Assembly (NCBI GenBank): GCA_002396085.1
Contig: DGWI01000030.1
Location: forward strand, 1 to 42,728
Direction of reading: 5' to 3'
Origin: Porphyromonadaceae bacterium UBA4262
Lineage (GTDB): Bacteria; Bacteroidota; Bacteroidia; Bacteroidales; Muribaculaceae
DNA length: 42,728 nucleotides
Made by a program: the position numbers and the translations under genes. This document shows, in pieces, positions 24,235-32,229 of this stretch. The first letter of the stretch is position 1; each line of letters starts with the position of its first letter. The notes under the pieces are model-generated. The model was not told the DNA's origin and did no database searches. It was given only the letters and a program-made list of their open reading frames with translations.

Positions 24235-26064
24235 CTACTTGCCCAGCATGATGTTGATCACGGCGTTGACATCGGCGATGTCGACACTACCGTCGCCTGT
24301 GACATCGGCAGCACCAGTCTTGTCGACCTTGCCCAGCATCATGTTGATGACTGCGTTGACATCAGCAATGTCAACCTTGCCGTCGCCGGTCACGTCGCCA
24401 TTGACCCCGCCCAGGGGCGATACAGTGAGTTCGCAGTCGAAGTAGGCGCCACCCCAGTTCTGTTGGACGTAGACAGCCAAGATGTTTTCGCCTGCCTTGA
24501 AGTATGAGGCAGGGATCTTAAACACCTCACGAGCATCCAGCCATGTGCAGCCGTCGGGAGCCTCGGTCCAGCCCTGAGCATTGATGACCTCGCTGCCGTT
24601 GACATAGACCACCATGTTGTCGTCGTGCACACAACGGAAGGTGAAGGTTTCGTTGGGACGCACCTCGGGAAGCGAGAACACGCGGCGGAAGAAGTAGCTG
24701 TTGTATTCGCCATACCAATAACTGTTGTAACGCAACGAGGTTAATGCACCGCCCGAATGCCCGGGGCTGGCGATGGGCATGGGCAGATCAATCCATTGGC
24801 TGTCGTCAAAGTCGGCCGACTGGTTCCAGCCGAGTGGGGGTTGTGACCAGTAGGTCACACCGGCCGAGTCGGCACGTGTGCCTCGGTAGGCTTTTATGAA
24901 ATAGGGCGCCCACTGCCCGTTGTGCAGCAGCACCGTCTCCCCCTCATCGATGCCGCAAACGGTGCAGACACCTTCACTAAAACTATGGGTACCGTGAGCA
25001 GGGATATCTGTCCACTTGCGGACGTGGCAGTCCTGGCATTCGTGGACCAGCAGTCCCGGCATGCCGCACGACGGTTCGGAAATCACAGTGTATTCGTTGG
25101 GCCACGTGTGGTTTTGCTCATTGATCCACACCTCGCTCAGCTGCACTTCGGAGCCATCGGTCGCCATGAACTTGAAGAACCGGAACTTGCGGGTGTCATT
25201 GACCTGGAAGACAACTTCTTTCTGGTCGGCAAATGGAAAGGGGTAGTCGGTCTTCACATCGATGTCAACCCAGGTGTAATAGTCGTTCGAGCCTTGCAAC
25301 TTCCAACTGCGCAACGTGCGCTGGAATTGCCCCCACGAGTCGTTGGCGGTGACAATCGTGTATTGCTTGACGGCCACACTGGTCGATGACTTCATCGTGA
25401 ACCAGCAATTCTGGACGCGCCCGTAAAACTTGCTCCATGCATTGTGGTCACACAGGTTGTTGGATGATTCGCTGGCGTTGAACCCCAGGCCGCCATCAAG
25501 GTAGCCATAGCCCACACCGTCGGCATCGTAACGCGTCCACTGCGGGTCGGCGGGCAGGGGCACACCTTCCTTGGCCAACTCAACGCTGAACACGCCCTTG
25601 GTTTCAGTGCTGTATTCCATATAGTTATATGAACCATACTGATCGCCGTATGTAGTCTGATACAAGTAGTTATCGGTGTTCGTATAGCTGAGATAGAAGT
25701 GCAGATAGAAGTTGGTGCCATCCTTGTCTTGATAGTAGGTGTAGGGGTAGACGTCTTGATCATACAGACCCTCGGCTTGCAAGTATCTGCCTAAACCTTT
25801 GTTATACACCTTGTAACCACTGTTCTCGTCGCCCACAAAGCACCACAGATGATTGTCGTTGCTGGAACTGACCGAGTAGACAAACTGGATATCATTACTG
25901 TAGGACGACGCTACGCAGTAGTAGCCATTGGTCTTCAAGTAATACCAGTAGTTGTTGGGTGAGGTGGGGTCTAGCGTGGGCACAAACGGCAACGCCAGTG
26001 CCGCAAGTGGCAGCAGGGTCGTTACCACTGCAGCCAGCAGTTTGAGTTTGTCAAAGTGTTTCAT
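24235..26064 (-). CDS. Exported multidomain protein with C-terminal dockerin pair
   Basis: About 609 residues from MKHFDKLKLL, with a signal peptide ending near residue 24. In order there are: a ricin-like N-terminal module (WCFVGDENSGYKVYNKG near residues 75-90); a discoidin-like module (residues about 190-320, ending FFKFMATDGSEVQLSEVWIN); a five-cysteine insert (SCGMPG, HECQDCH, GVCTVCG); and a jelly-roll module with FRCVHDDNMVVYVNGSEV. Two dockerin-like calcium loops close the protein (DVTGDGKVDIADVNAVINMM, then DVTGDGSVDIADVNAVINIM). It is likely surface-displayed and carbohydrate- or glycan-binding. The upstream ATG at 26103 is rejected because the predicted promoter is too close. N-terminal paralogues are the genes at 27989 and 30218. 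Confidence 0.85.
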   Translation of the reverse strand: MKHFDKLKLLAAVVTTLLPLAALALPFVPTLDPTSPNNYWYYLKTNGYYCVASSYSNDIQFVYSVSSSNDNHLWCFVGDENSGYKVYNKGLGRYLQAEGLYDQDVYPYTYYQDKDGTNFYLHFYLSYTNTDNYLYQTTYGDQYGSYNYMEYSTETKGVFSVELAKEGVPLPADPQWTRYDADGVGYGYLDGGLGFNASESSNNLCDHNAWSKFYGRVQNCWFTMKSSTSVAVKQYTIVTANDSWGQFQRTLRSWKLQGSNDYYTWVDIDVKTDYPFPFADQKEVVFQVNDTRKFRFFKFMATDGSEVQLSEVWINEQNHTWPNEYTVISEPSCGMPGLLVHECQDCHVRKWTDIPAHGTHSFSEGVCTVCGIDEGETVLLHNGQWAPYFIKAYRGTRADSAGVTYWSQPPLGWNQSADFDDSQWIDLPMPIASPGHSGGALTSLRYNSYWYGEYNSYFFRRVFSLPEVRPNETFTFRCVHDDNMVVYVNGSEVINAQGWTEAPDGCTWLDAREVFKIPASYFKAGENILAVYVQQNWGGAYFDCELTVSPLGGVNGDVTGDGKVDIADVNAVINMMLGKVDKTGAADVTGDGSVDIADVNAVINIMLGK

Positions 26065-26112
26065 ATCGCTTGATTTGTTTTGATGATAATGCACAATAGC
26101 CAAAAGTTACTG

Positions 26113-26145
26113 CAAAATTACTGCCCCTCGCTGCCACCTACCAAA
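26113..26145 (-). promoter_or_regulatory. Promoter of the dockerin protein gene (24235-26064)
   Basis: On the minus strand, TTTG (26142-26145) and TAATTTTG (26113-26120) are 21 bases apart, with a leader of about 45 bases to the ATG. The same elements with the same spacing precede the gene ending at 32002, embedded in about 50 bases of similar sequence (gcaaaattactgc...ctcgc.gcca.c.accaaacaaag). Confidence 0.7.
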
Positions 26146-26152
26146 CAAAGTA

Positions 26153-26251
26153 GTGTGGACTTTTGCGCACCGACGCAAAAGTCCACACATCGAGCACGAA
26201 AGTCCACACTCCCCGCACAAAAGTCCACACTCCCCGCACAAAAGTCCGCAC
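26153..26251. promoter_or_regulatory. Operator-like repeats phased at 21 bases, copy 1
   Basis: The word GTCCACAC starts at 26181, 26202 and 26223, and GTCCGCAC at 26244, each exactly 21 bases apart and each preceded by aaaa or gaaa. The first copy is also half of a perfect 15-base inverted repeat (26153-26167 with 26174-26188, GTGTGGACTTTTGCG). The array begins seven bases upstream of the -33 element. It looks like a multi-site binding region for a regulator. Confidence 0.75.
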
Positions 26252-26312
26252 ATACTTGCTGGCAGGGTTTGCTAAATAAAGAGTTGTCATCAGTTGTTTA
26301 AGTTGTTTTCTT

Positions 26313-26380
26313 AATAATTATCTGCTAAATCTGCATGCCCTAAAATGCTCATGCAGATCTTGCAAATTTTGCGTTTCCAG
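26313..26380. repeat. Partial gcagat-type dispersed repeat
   Basis: A partial unit (tatctgctaaatctgcatgc ... catgcagatcttgcaaattt) of the dispersed palindromic repeat also seen at 23115, 27845 and 33405. It lies between the dockerin gene promoter region and the ATPase promoter. Confidence 0.6.
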
Positions 26381-26381
26381 A

Positions 26382-26458
26382 TTGAAAAGTGTGGATTTTT
26401 CTTGGTAAATTCGTTTGAAAAGTGTAATTTTGCAGCACTAATTCTGTTTGAAAAGTGT
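26382..26458 (+). promoter_or_regulatory. ATPase promoter with an 11-base motif phased at 33 bases
   Basis: TTG (26402-26404) and TAATTTTG (26425-26432) are 20 bases apart, a good Bacteroidetes promoter. The word TTGAAAAGTGT occurs at 26382, 26415 and 26448, exactly 33 bases apart: one copy upstream of -33, one between the two elements touching -7, and one just after the expected start site. This suggests autoregulation by a protein binding three times on one helix face. Confidence 0.7.
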
Positions 26459-26465
26459 AAATTCT

Positions 26466-27821
26466 ATGCTCTATAGGAAAATTGAAAAATATATAGAAGA
26501 TTATCTGTCAGGTGGTTCTGACCAGATTCTTGTGCTGGAGGGGGCGCGTCAAGTGGGTAAGTCGTTCATCATCCGTCATGTGGGCAAACGATTGTTCAAG
26601 AACTTTATTGAACTGAATTTTGTCGATGATGATGAGAACGAGCAGTTGTTCAAGCGTGTCAGTTCGACCGAGGAGTTTTATCTGACATTAAGCATGATAG
26701 CAGGCAATCGCCTGGGCACTCGTGATGACACACTGGTGTTCTTGGACGAGATTCAGCACTATCCGCAATATCTGACCATGCTCAAGTTTTTCAGGCATGA
26801 TGACCGTTTCCGGTTCATTGCCAGCGGCAGTATGCTGGGAATCGCGCTTAGGCAGACCACTTCCATCCCTGTGGGCAGCATCATCCGCAAGGAGATGTTC
26901 CAGCTTGACTTTGAAGAGTTTCTCATTGCCAATGGTTTTGGAGCCGAAGCCATCGAAAACCTGAGAGACAACTTCGGCAGAAAAGCTTGCTTGACTGCCG
27001 AGCAACATCAGCACATCATGAATCTGTTTCGTCGTTATCTGCTAGTCGGTGGGCTACCGGCTGCGGTCAATGAATATCTCACCAGCCACAACATCGTCAA
27101 AGTCAGGCAGGTGCAAGACTCCATTATGGGCCTGTACGGTGTTGATGCATCAAAGTATGAGACTGACAATGGCAAACATCTGCTTATCAGGCGCATCTAT
27201 GAAATGATTCCATCACAGATGGAAAACAAGAAAAAGCGCGTTGTGGCCAAAGACATCCGCGGTGTCGAAGGAGACCGATTTGCACGGTACCAAGCCGAGT
27301 TTGAGTATCTGATCTCGTCGGGCATTGCACTCAACGTGCAGGCTATCAGCAACCCGGTGTTTCCTTTAGCTGAGTCTTTGCAGAAGAATCTGCTCAAACT
27401 TTATCTGAATGATGTCGGATTGTTGACTTTGCAATTGTTCCATCACAATATCCGCCCTATCCTTGATGACACACTCAGCATCAATCTGGGGGCTGTCTAT
27501 GAGAACGTTGTTGCACAAGAGCTTCGGGCACATGGGCTGAGGTTGTTCTATTACGACAACCGCAAGAAGGGTGAGGTTGACTTCTTGATCGATGACTATG
27601 ACACGCTCCAGGTCTTGCCCATCGAGGTCAAGTCGGGCAAAGACTATCGGGTACATAGCGCTTTGAACAATTTCCTCTCAACACCTGACTATCGCATCGA
27701 TCGTGCTTATGTCCTGACAAACGGGCGCGAGGTCATTCAGGACGGTTCGGTCACCTACATGCCCATCTATTATGTGATGTTTCTTGACCGCGACAGGGCA
27801 ACATCACAGCTCTTCTTCTGA
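26466..27821 (+). CDS. AAA ATPase with DUF4143 domain
   Basis: About 451 residues from the ATG at 26466; a TTG at 26448 would add six residues but lies in the promoter repeat. The N-terminal AAA_14 domain has Walker A GARQVGKS (near residue 31) and Walker B LVFLDEIQHYP (near 90), then FIASGSMLGIAL. The C-terminal DUF4143 region has a restriction-endonuclease-like core (EVDFLIDDYD ... VLPIEVKSGKDY), keeping the D-x(n)-E-x-K pattern. These proteins are abundant in Bacteroidales and their role is unsettled, with defence or toxin-like activity suggested. It lies alone between two minus-strand dockerin protein genes. Confidence 0.92.
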   Translation: MLYRKIEKYIEDYLSGGSDQILVLEGARQVGKSFIIRHVGKRLFKNFIELNFVDDDENEQLFKRVSSTEEFYLTLSMIAGNRLGTRDDTLVFLDEIQHYPQYLTMLKFFRHDDRFRFIASGSMLGIALRQTTSIPVGSIIRKEMFQLDFEEFLIANGFGAEAIENLRDNFGRKACLTAEQHQHIMNLFRRYLLVGGLPAAVNEYLTSHNIVKVRQVQDSIMGLYGVDASKYETDNGKHLLIRRIYEMIPSQMENKKKRVVAKDIRGVEGDRFARYQAEFEYLISSGIALNVQAISNPVFPLAESLQKNLLKLYLNDVGLLTLQLFHHNIRPILDDTLSINLGAVYENVVAQELRAHGLRLFYYDNRKKGEVDFLIDDYDTLQVLPIEVKSGKDYRVHSALNNFLSTPDYRIDRAYVLTNGREVIQDGSVTYMPIYYVMFLDRDRATSQLFF

Positions 27822-27844
27822 CCTCTAGCACTCGTGACAAATTA

Positions 27845-27965
27845 GATTATGCATGCAGATCTCGCAGATCTCGCAGATAGTTTTATCTTGCAGATGATAT
27901 ATGCCTTCACGAAAAATCTGCCTAATAAAATAATCCGCTTGATCTGCTTGATCTGCATGACCTAG
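27845..27965. repeat. gcagat-type dispersed repeat
   Basis: One full unit from gcatgcagatctcgcagatc to gatctgcatgacctag, with the same inner blocks (cagatgatatatgcc, acgaaaaatctgcctaataa) as at 23203 and 33415. It lies between the convergent ends of the ATPase gene and the next dockerin gene. Confidence 0.7.
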
Positions 27966-27988
27966 AATGAGAATCCGCTAGCCGGAGG

Positions 27989-30169
27989 TCACTGGGCAGC
28001 GACACCAAGCAGCGTCAGCTCGGCCAGCTGGAAGACGTAGTTGTTGGAGTCCCATCTGTACTTGCCACCAATCTCGATGACTTCAAACCGGTAGTACTGA
28101 TAGGCCTTGGTGACGCCGTTGAACTCAAATGTGTAGTCGGTGGTGTTGGCCGTGCCCAGCCCTGTGCCGTCGGTCACATGGGCCAGTTCGGTCCACGACT
28201 CGCTCTCGCTGTTGCGACCATAGATTTTCCAGTTCTTCGGGTTGCGGGTATAGAAACTGTGCGTGTCATTACCCGTGGTCATGATGTAACTGGTGGGCTT
28301 GAAGGGGACGCTGCTCTTGAGGTCGACCCAGATGGTCTCCCAGGCTCCCGACTTGTTCTCCACGCACCACTTGGTGCTCTTGTTGCCGTCCACTAGCTTG
28401 GCATAACCCTCGTTGCCCTCATTGTCGATGCCATTGTGGGGAATATTGTAGCCCGTGGCTGTGAGTGACTGCGCGGTGGGGTCGCCTCCTGATGGGGGTG
28501 TTTTGCCCAGCATGATGTTGATCACCGCGTTCACGTCGGCGATATCGACCGAGTTGTCACCCGTCACGTCGCCTGCAGCGGTCGGTGAGGCCTTGCCCAG
28601 CATCATGTTGATGACAGCGTTCACGTCGGCGATGTCCACTTGGCCGTCGCCGGTCACATCGCCGGGCGTAGGAGTGGGTTCGTCCACCTTCGTGCCGGTG
28701 AACTGCAACTCGGCTAGCTGGAAGGTATAGGTGTTGTCGCCGGTGTTCTTGCCATTGATTTGCCGCACCTCGAAGCGGAAGTAGCGATAGCCCACACTGG
28801 CACCCGTGATGTCAAACGAGTAGTCGGTGGTGTTCTCGCTGCCCAGCCCGGCGCCATCGGTCACATGCGCCAACTCAGTCCACTGGTCATCCTCAAAGGT
28901 CTTGCCATAGATGACCCACTCCTTGGGGTTGCGGTTGGGGACGCTCTTGGTGTCGTTGCCGGTAGTGAAAACATAGCCGTCGGGGATAAACCACCCGTCG
29001 CTCTCAAACTCCAGCCAGATGGTCTCCCAGGCTCCGGAGTTGTTCACCACACACCACTTGGTGCTCTTGTTCTGGTCAATCAACTTGGCATAACCCTCAA
29101 CGCCAGTATTGCTCATTGTGTTGTGGGGGATGTTGTAGCCGGTGGCCGTGAGTGACTCGTAGGGCAAGATATTGGGTTCGTCCACCTTCGTGCCGGTAAA
29201 CTGCAACTCGGCCAGCTGGAAGGTATAGTTGTTGTCGCCGGTGTCCTTGCCATTGATTTGCCGCACCTCGAAGCGGAAGTAGCGATAGCCCACACTGGCA
29301 CCCGTGATGTCAAACGAGTAGTCGGTGGTGTTCTCGCTGCCCAGCCCGGCGCCATCGGTCACATGCGCCAACTCGGTCCACTGGTCATCCTCAAAGGTCT
29401 TGCCATAGATGACCCACTCCTTGGGGTTGCGGTAGGGGACGCTCTTGGTGTCGTTGCCGGTAGTGAAAACATAGCCGTCGGGGATAAACCACCCGTCGCT
29501 CTCAAACTCCAGCCAGATGGTCTCCCAGGCTCCAGAGTTGTTCACCACACACCACTTGGTGCTCTTGTTCTGGTCAATCAACTTGGCATAACCCTCAACG
29601 CCAGTATTGGATAACACGTTGTGCGGAACATGATAATCAGTCGCTGTGAGTGTCTCGTAGGGCAACTCGGTGGGCGGTGTCGGTGGCTCAATCGCCACCT
29701 CTATAGATGTGAAAGTGTCAACTTTTCCATTAGTGCCAGAAAAACAGTTATTATCGCTGTCGTAATAGATATACATCTTTTGGGTCACTTGTCCAAGTCG
29801 ATCGTTATAGTAGATGTAGAAATTGTTGCCGCTGGCCATCTCTACATAGCTGAGGTCATTATCGCCAGACGAGCCGCTTACAAAAAGGCCATTTATATAG
29901 GCCCGAGCGCCGCGGTTGTAAATCGTGTAGCCGGTCGAAGCGGTGCCCACAAAGCACCACAGATAATAGTCGTCGGTCGAGGCTGTCGTGGAGGGATATA
30001 CATCATCCCAACTCGCATGATTAGAGTACATATAATGAGTGCCGGTCTTGATTTGATACCATTTTGTAGTCGAGGCCGCTGGGTCGGTCGTGGGCTCAAA
30101 CGGCAACGCTTGTGCCATCAGCGGTAGCAGCACCGTCATGAGCAGTGCGTTTTTATTAAAGTGTCTCAT
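27989..30169 (-). CDS. Exported protein with three discoidin-like modules and an internal dockerin pair
   Basis: A 726-residue protein. A signal peptide (ALLMTVLLPLMAQA) is followed by an N-terminal ricin-like module (LPFEPTTDP, LWCFVGTASTGYTIYNRG) to about residue 165. Then come two almost identical discoidin-like modules (about 170-330 and 336-490, each with KLIDQNKSTKWCVV and YRYFRFEVRQING). A dockerin pair (DVTGDGQVDIADVNAVINMM, DVTGDNSVDIADVNAVINIM) lies near 500-550, and a third, more diverged discoidin-like module ends the protein. It is probably glycan-binding and surface-exposed. It lies 48 bases after the 30218-32002 gene and probably shares its transcript. Confidence 0.85.
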   Translation of the reverse strand: MRHFNKNALLMTVLLPLMAQALPFEPTTDPAASTTKWYQIKTGTHYMYSNHASWDDVYPSTTASTDDYYLWCFVGTASTGYTIYNRGARAYINGLFVSGSSGDNDLSYVEMASGNNFYIYYNDRLGQVTQKMYIYYDSDNNCFSGTNGKVDTFTSIEVAIEPPTPPTELPYETLTATDYHVPHNVLSNTGVEGYAKLIDQNKSTKWCVVNNSGAWETIWLEFESDGWFIPDGYVFTTGNDTKSVPYRNPKEWVIYGKTFEDDQWTELAHVTDGAGLGSENTTDYSFDITGASVGYRYFRFEVRQINGKDTGDNNYTFQLAELQFTGTKVDEPNILPYESLTATGYNIPHNTMSNTGVEGYAKLIDQNKSTKWCVVNNSGAWETIWLEFESDGWFIPDGYVFTTGNDTKSVPNRNPKEWVIYGKTFEDDQWTELAHVTDGAGLGSENTTDYSFDITGASVGYRYFRFEVRQINGKNTGDNTYTFQLAELQFTGTKVDEPTPTPGDVTGDGQVDIADVNAVINMMLGKASPTAAGDVTGDNSVDIADVNAVINIMLGKTPPSGGDPTAQSLTATGYNIPHNGIDNEGNEGYAKLVDGNKSTKWCVENKSGAWETIWVDLKSSVPFKPTSYIMTTGNDTHSFYTRNPKNWKIYGRNSESESWTELAHVTDGTGLGTANTTDYTFEFNGVTKAYQYYRFEVIEIGGKYRWDSNNYVFQLAELTLLGVAAQ
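28676..29112 (-). repeat. Near-identical internal duplication (copy A; copy B at 29174-29610)
   Basis: A segment of about 437 bases is repeated with an offset of exactly 498 bases (166 codons). By eye there are about six or seven differences, or about 98% identity. It encodes the first two discoidin-like modules of the 27989-30169 gene. The third module is clearly more diverged, so this duplication is recent or is kept alike by recombination. Confidence 0.85.
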
Positions 30170-30217
30170 TGTCGCAATTATTATTGTTCATACTTGGAAA
30201 TTCTTGATGGGTGTGTA

Positions 30218-32002
30218 CTAGAGGGCGAGGCGCAGTCCCATGTTAGATTGGGATGGGGTGTTGTTTTTGCGCCATGTCACGGTGCAGGCTCCTGCTTCGT
30301 CATTCCAGCTGCCGCCGCGGTACACGCGATTCTGGCCAGTGGTGGGGCCTGTAGGGTTGGATTGGGCATCAATGGTGTAGTAGCCAAACCAGTCTTGGCA
30401 CCACTCACTCACGTTGCCACTCATGTCGTACAGTTCTAACTCGTTGGGGGCTTTTTGGGCGACAGGGTGGGTGCTCTGAGGCGTGCCAAAAGGATTGCCA
30501 TAAGGGCCAGAATTGCCCCAGTAAAACCCCACTGAGCTAAGATTGTTGCCGCCAGCGTAAGTGTATCCCTTACTGAATCGGCCGCCACGGGCAGCATACT
30601 CCCACTCGGCCTCGGTGGGCAGACGGAAGCACTTGCCTGTCATCTGGTTTAACTTGGTGATGAACGTCTGGCAGTCGTCCCAACTCACGCTCTCGACAGG
30701 ACACTGCGGGTCATCGGTGAAAGTGCTGGGGTTGCTGCCCATCACCGCCACCCACAGGGCTTGTGTGACTTCGGTCTGGCCAATGTTGTAGTTGCCGAGC
30801 GTCACCTGGTGGGCAGGCTTCTCGCTGTAGGTACTGTTGTTGTCACCCATGGTGAACGTGCCACTTAGCACGGGCATCATCTTGAACGACACGCCCCCCA
30901 CTGTGTAGGTGGTCGGCTCGGAGCTGAACGAAGTCTTGCCGAGCATGATGTTGATCACCTCGTTCACATCGGCGATGTCGACACTGCCGTCACCTGTGAC
31001 ATCGCCGGCATCTGTTTCATCCTTGCCCAGCATGATGTTGATGATCGCATTCACGTCGGCGATATCGACCTTACCGTCATCGGTGACATCGCCGATAACA
31101 ACAGACGAAGGGTCGGCATCAATGGGAACAACAGTGCAAGTGTGGGATCTGTTCTCCGCAATGAAAAGGCCATAGCTGTCGATGTCAAGGTACAGTTTTT
31201 CGCCATTATTATAACAGTAAATATTGAAACTGTTGTCACTGTTTAGTTCGGTGTAACTGACGTTGTGCTCTGTTGCATCGCCAAAGAACACGCAAAGCAC
31301 CACGTAGGCCTTACGGCCACGGTTGTAAATCTTGTAACCGGTCGAGGCGTTGCCTACAAAGCACCACTGGAAATTCTTGTCGTTCGATGGTGACGATGAC
31401 ACATCGACAGCTTCACCATTAGCACTGACGGTTAGATACATACCCCCTATTTTGATTTGATACCATTGGGTTGTCGTCAACGACGGATTGGATGTGGGCT
31501 CAAAAGGTGGGTCGACGGGCGGAGCCACGGCAACCTCCGAAACGGTGTAGCTGTTGTATTTAGCATAGCTGCCGTAGATGCCATTGTCGCTATCATAACA
31601 AAGGTACATCTTCTGATTAGGGTTCATATAGTAGATATAGAAATTGTTTCCGCTACCCAGTTCGACGCGGTTGATGTCAACTTCATTACCCGTGCCATCG
31701 ACTTCAAACCCATATTTCATATAAGCCTTGCAGCCGCGGCTATAAATTTTGTAACCGGTCGACTCGGTGCCCACAAAACACCACAAGTAGTAGTCGTTGG
31801 TTGTTGAAGCGGTCGATGAGGTCTGGACCTGTTTCCAATTGGCATCGGCATAGAGATACACATTTTCTGTCTTGATCAGATACCACTTGGTAGTCGGCGA
31901 CGATGGGTCGGTCGTGGGCACAAACGGCAACGCGCGACTAGTCAGCGACAGCAGTGACAACAATGCCACTACCAAAATTTTTTGGGGGCTGAATTTTTTC
32001 AT
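30218..32002 (-). CDS. Exported protein: two ricin-like modules, dockerin pair, SUMF1-like domain
   Basis: A 594-residue protein. The signal peptide (ILVVALLSLLSLTSRA) is followed by two tandem copies of the shared N-terminal module (LPFVPTTDPSS, YYLWCFVGTESTGYKIYSRG; then FEPTSNPSL, FQWCFVGNASTGYKIYNRG). A dockerin pair follows near 300-355 (DVTDDGKVDIADVNAIINIM, DVTGDGSVDIADVNEVINIM). A C-terminal SUMF1/formylglycine-enzyme-like domain has GTFTMGDN, VSWDDCQTF, FRLPTEAEWEYAARGG and YRGGSW. In that domain the end reads GGSWNDEAGACTVTWRKNN, with one of the two usual cysteines missing, so catalysis is doubtful. The gene begins a likely two-gene transcript. Confidence 0.85.
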   Translation of the reverse strand: MKKFSPQKILVVALLSLLSLTSRALPFVPTTDPSSPTTKWYLIKTENVYLYADANWKQVQTSSTASTTNDYYLWCFVGTESTGYKIYSRGCKAYMKYGFEVDGTGNEVDINRVELGSGNNFYIYYMNPNQKMYLCYDSDNGIYGSYAKYNSYTVSEVAVAPPVDPPFEPTSNPSLTTTQWYQIKIGGMYLTVSANGEAVDVSSSPSNDKNFQWCFVGNASTGYKIYNRGRKAYVVLCVFFGDATEHNVSYTELNSDNSFNIYCYNNGEKLYLDIDSYGLFIAENRSHTCTVVPIDADPSSVVIGDVTDDGKVDIADVNAIINIMLGKDETDAGDVTGDGSVDIADVNEVINIMLGKTSFSSEPTTYTVGGVSFKMMPVLSGTFTMGDNNSTYSEKPAHQVTLGNYNIGQTEVTQALWVAVMGSNPSTFTDDPQCPVESVSWDDCQTFITKLNQMTGKCFRLPTEAEWEYAARGGRFSKGYTYAGGNNLSSVGFYWGNSGPYGNPFGTPQSTHPVAQKAPNELELYDMSGNVSEWCQDWFGYYTIDAQSNPTGPTTGQNRVYRGGSWNDEAGACTVTWRKNNTPSQSNMGLRLAL

Positions 32003-32060
32003 AAGCGGTGAATGTTTAGATTGAACAAAATGTTGAGACTTAGAAACCTATTCGGTACTG

Positions 32061-32093
32061 CAAAATTACTGCACCTCGCCGCCAACCACCAAA
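32061..32093 (-). promoter_or_regulatory. Promoter of the dockerin/SUMF1-like gene
   Basis: On the minus strand, TTTG (32090-32093) and TAATTTTG (32061-32068) are 21 bases apart, about 55 bases before the ATG. Sequence and spacing copy the promoter at 26113-26145. Confidence 0.7.
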
Positions 32094-32101
32094 CAAAGCA
32101 C

Positions 32102-32178
32102 TGTGGACTTTTGCGCATCGACGTAAAAAACCACACTTCGTGCACGAAAAACCACAATTTCTGCACAAAAGTCCACGC
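32102..32178. promoter_or_regulatory. Operator-like repeats phased at 21 bases, copy 2
   Basis: The words aaaaaaCCACAC (32125), gaaaaaCCACAA (32146) and aaaagtCCACGC (32167) start exactly 21 bases apart. An inverted TGTGGACTTTTGCG (32102-32115) lies next to the promoter. The distance from the -33 element to the first repeat (41 bases from CAAA to CCACAC) is the same as in the copy at 26153-26251. The array lies between divergent genes, and its far end reaches the AraC gene promoter. Confidence 0.75.
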
Positions 32179-32196
32179 TTTTATGATAAAAATGCT

Positions 32197-32204
32197 TAAC
32201 TTTG
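32197..32204 (+). promoter_or_regulatory. -7 element of the AraC-family gene
   Basis: TAACTTTG matches TAnnTTTG, about 25 bases before the ATG. No clear TTG lies 19-21 bases upstream. That place is taken by the last of the 21-base-phased repeats, as might be expected of an activator- or repressor-controlled promoter. Confidence 0.5.
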
Positions 32205-32229
32205 TGCGATTTTATAAAAAGTTGAAATA

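Noticed and set aside
26080..26301. 73-codon frame with repeated QKST residues
   Set aside because: It is a translation of the 21-base-phased operator repeats and promoter region; the period (seven codons) explains the protein repeat.
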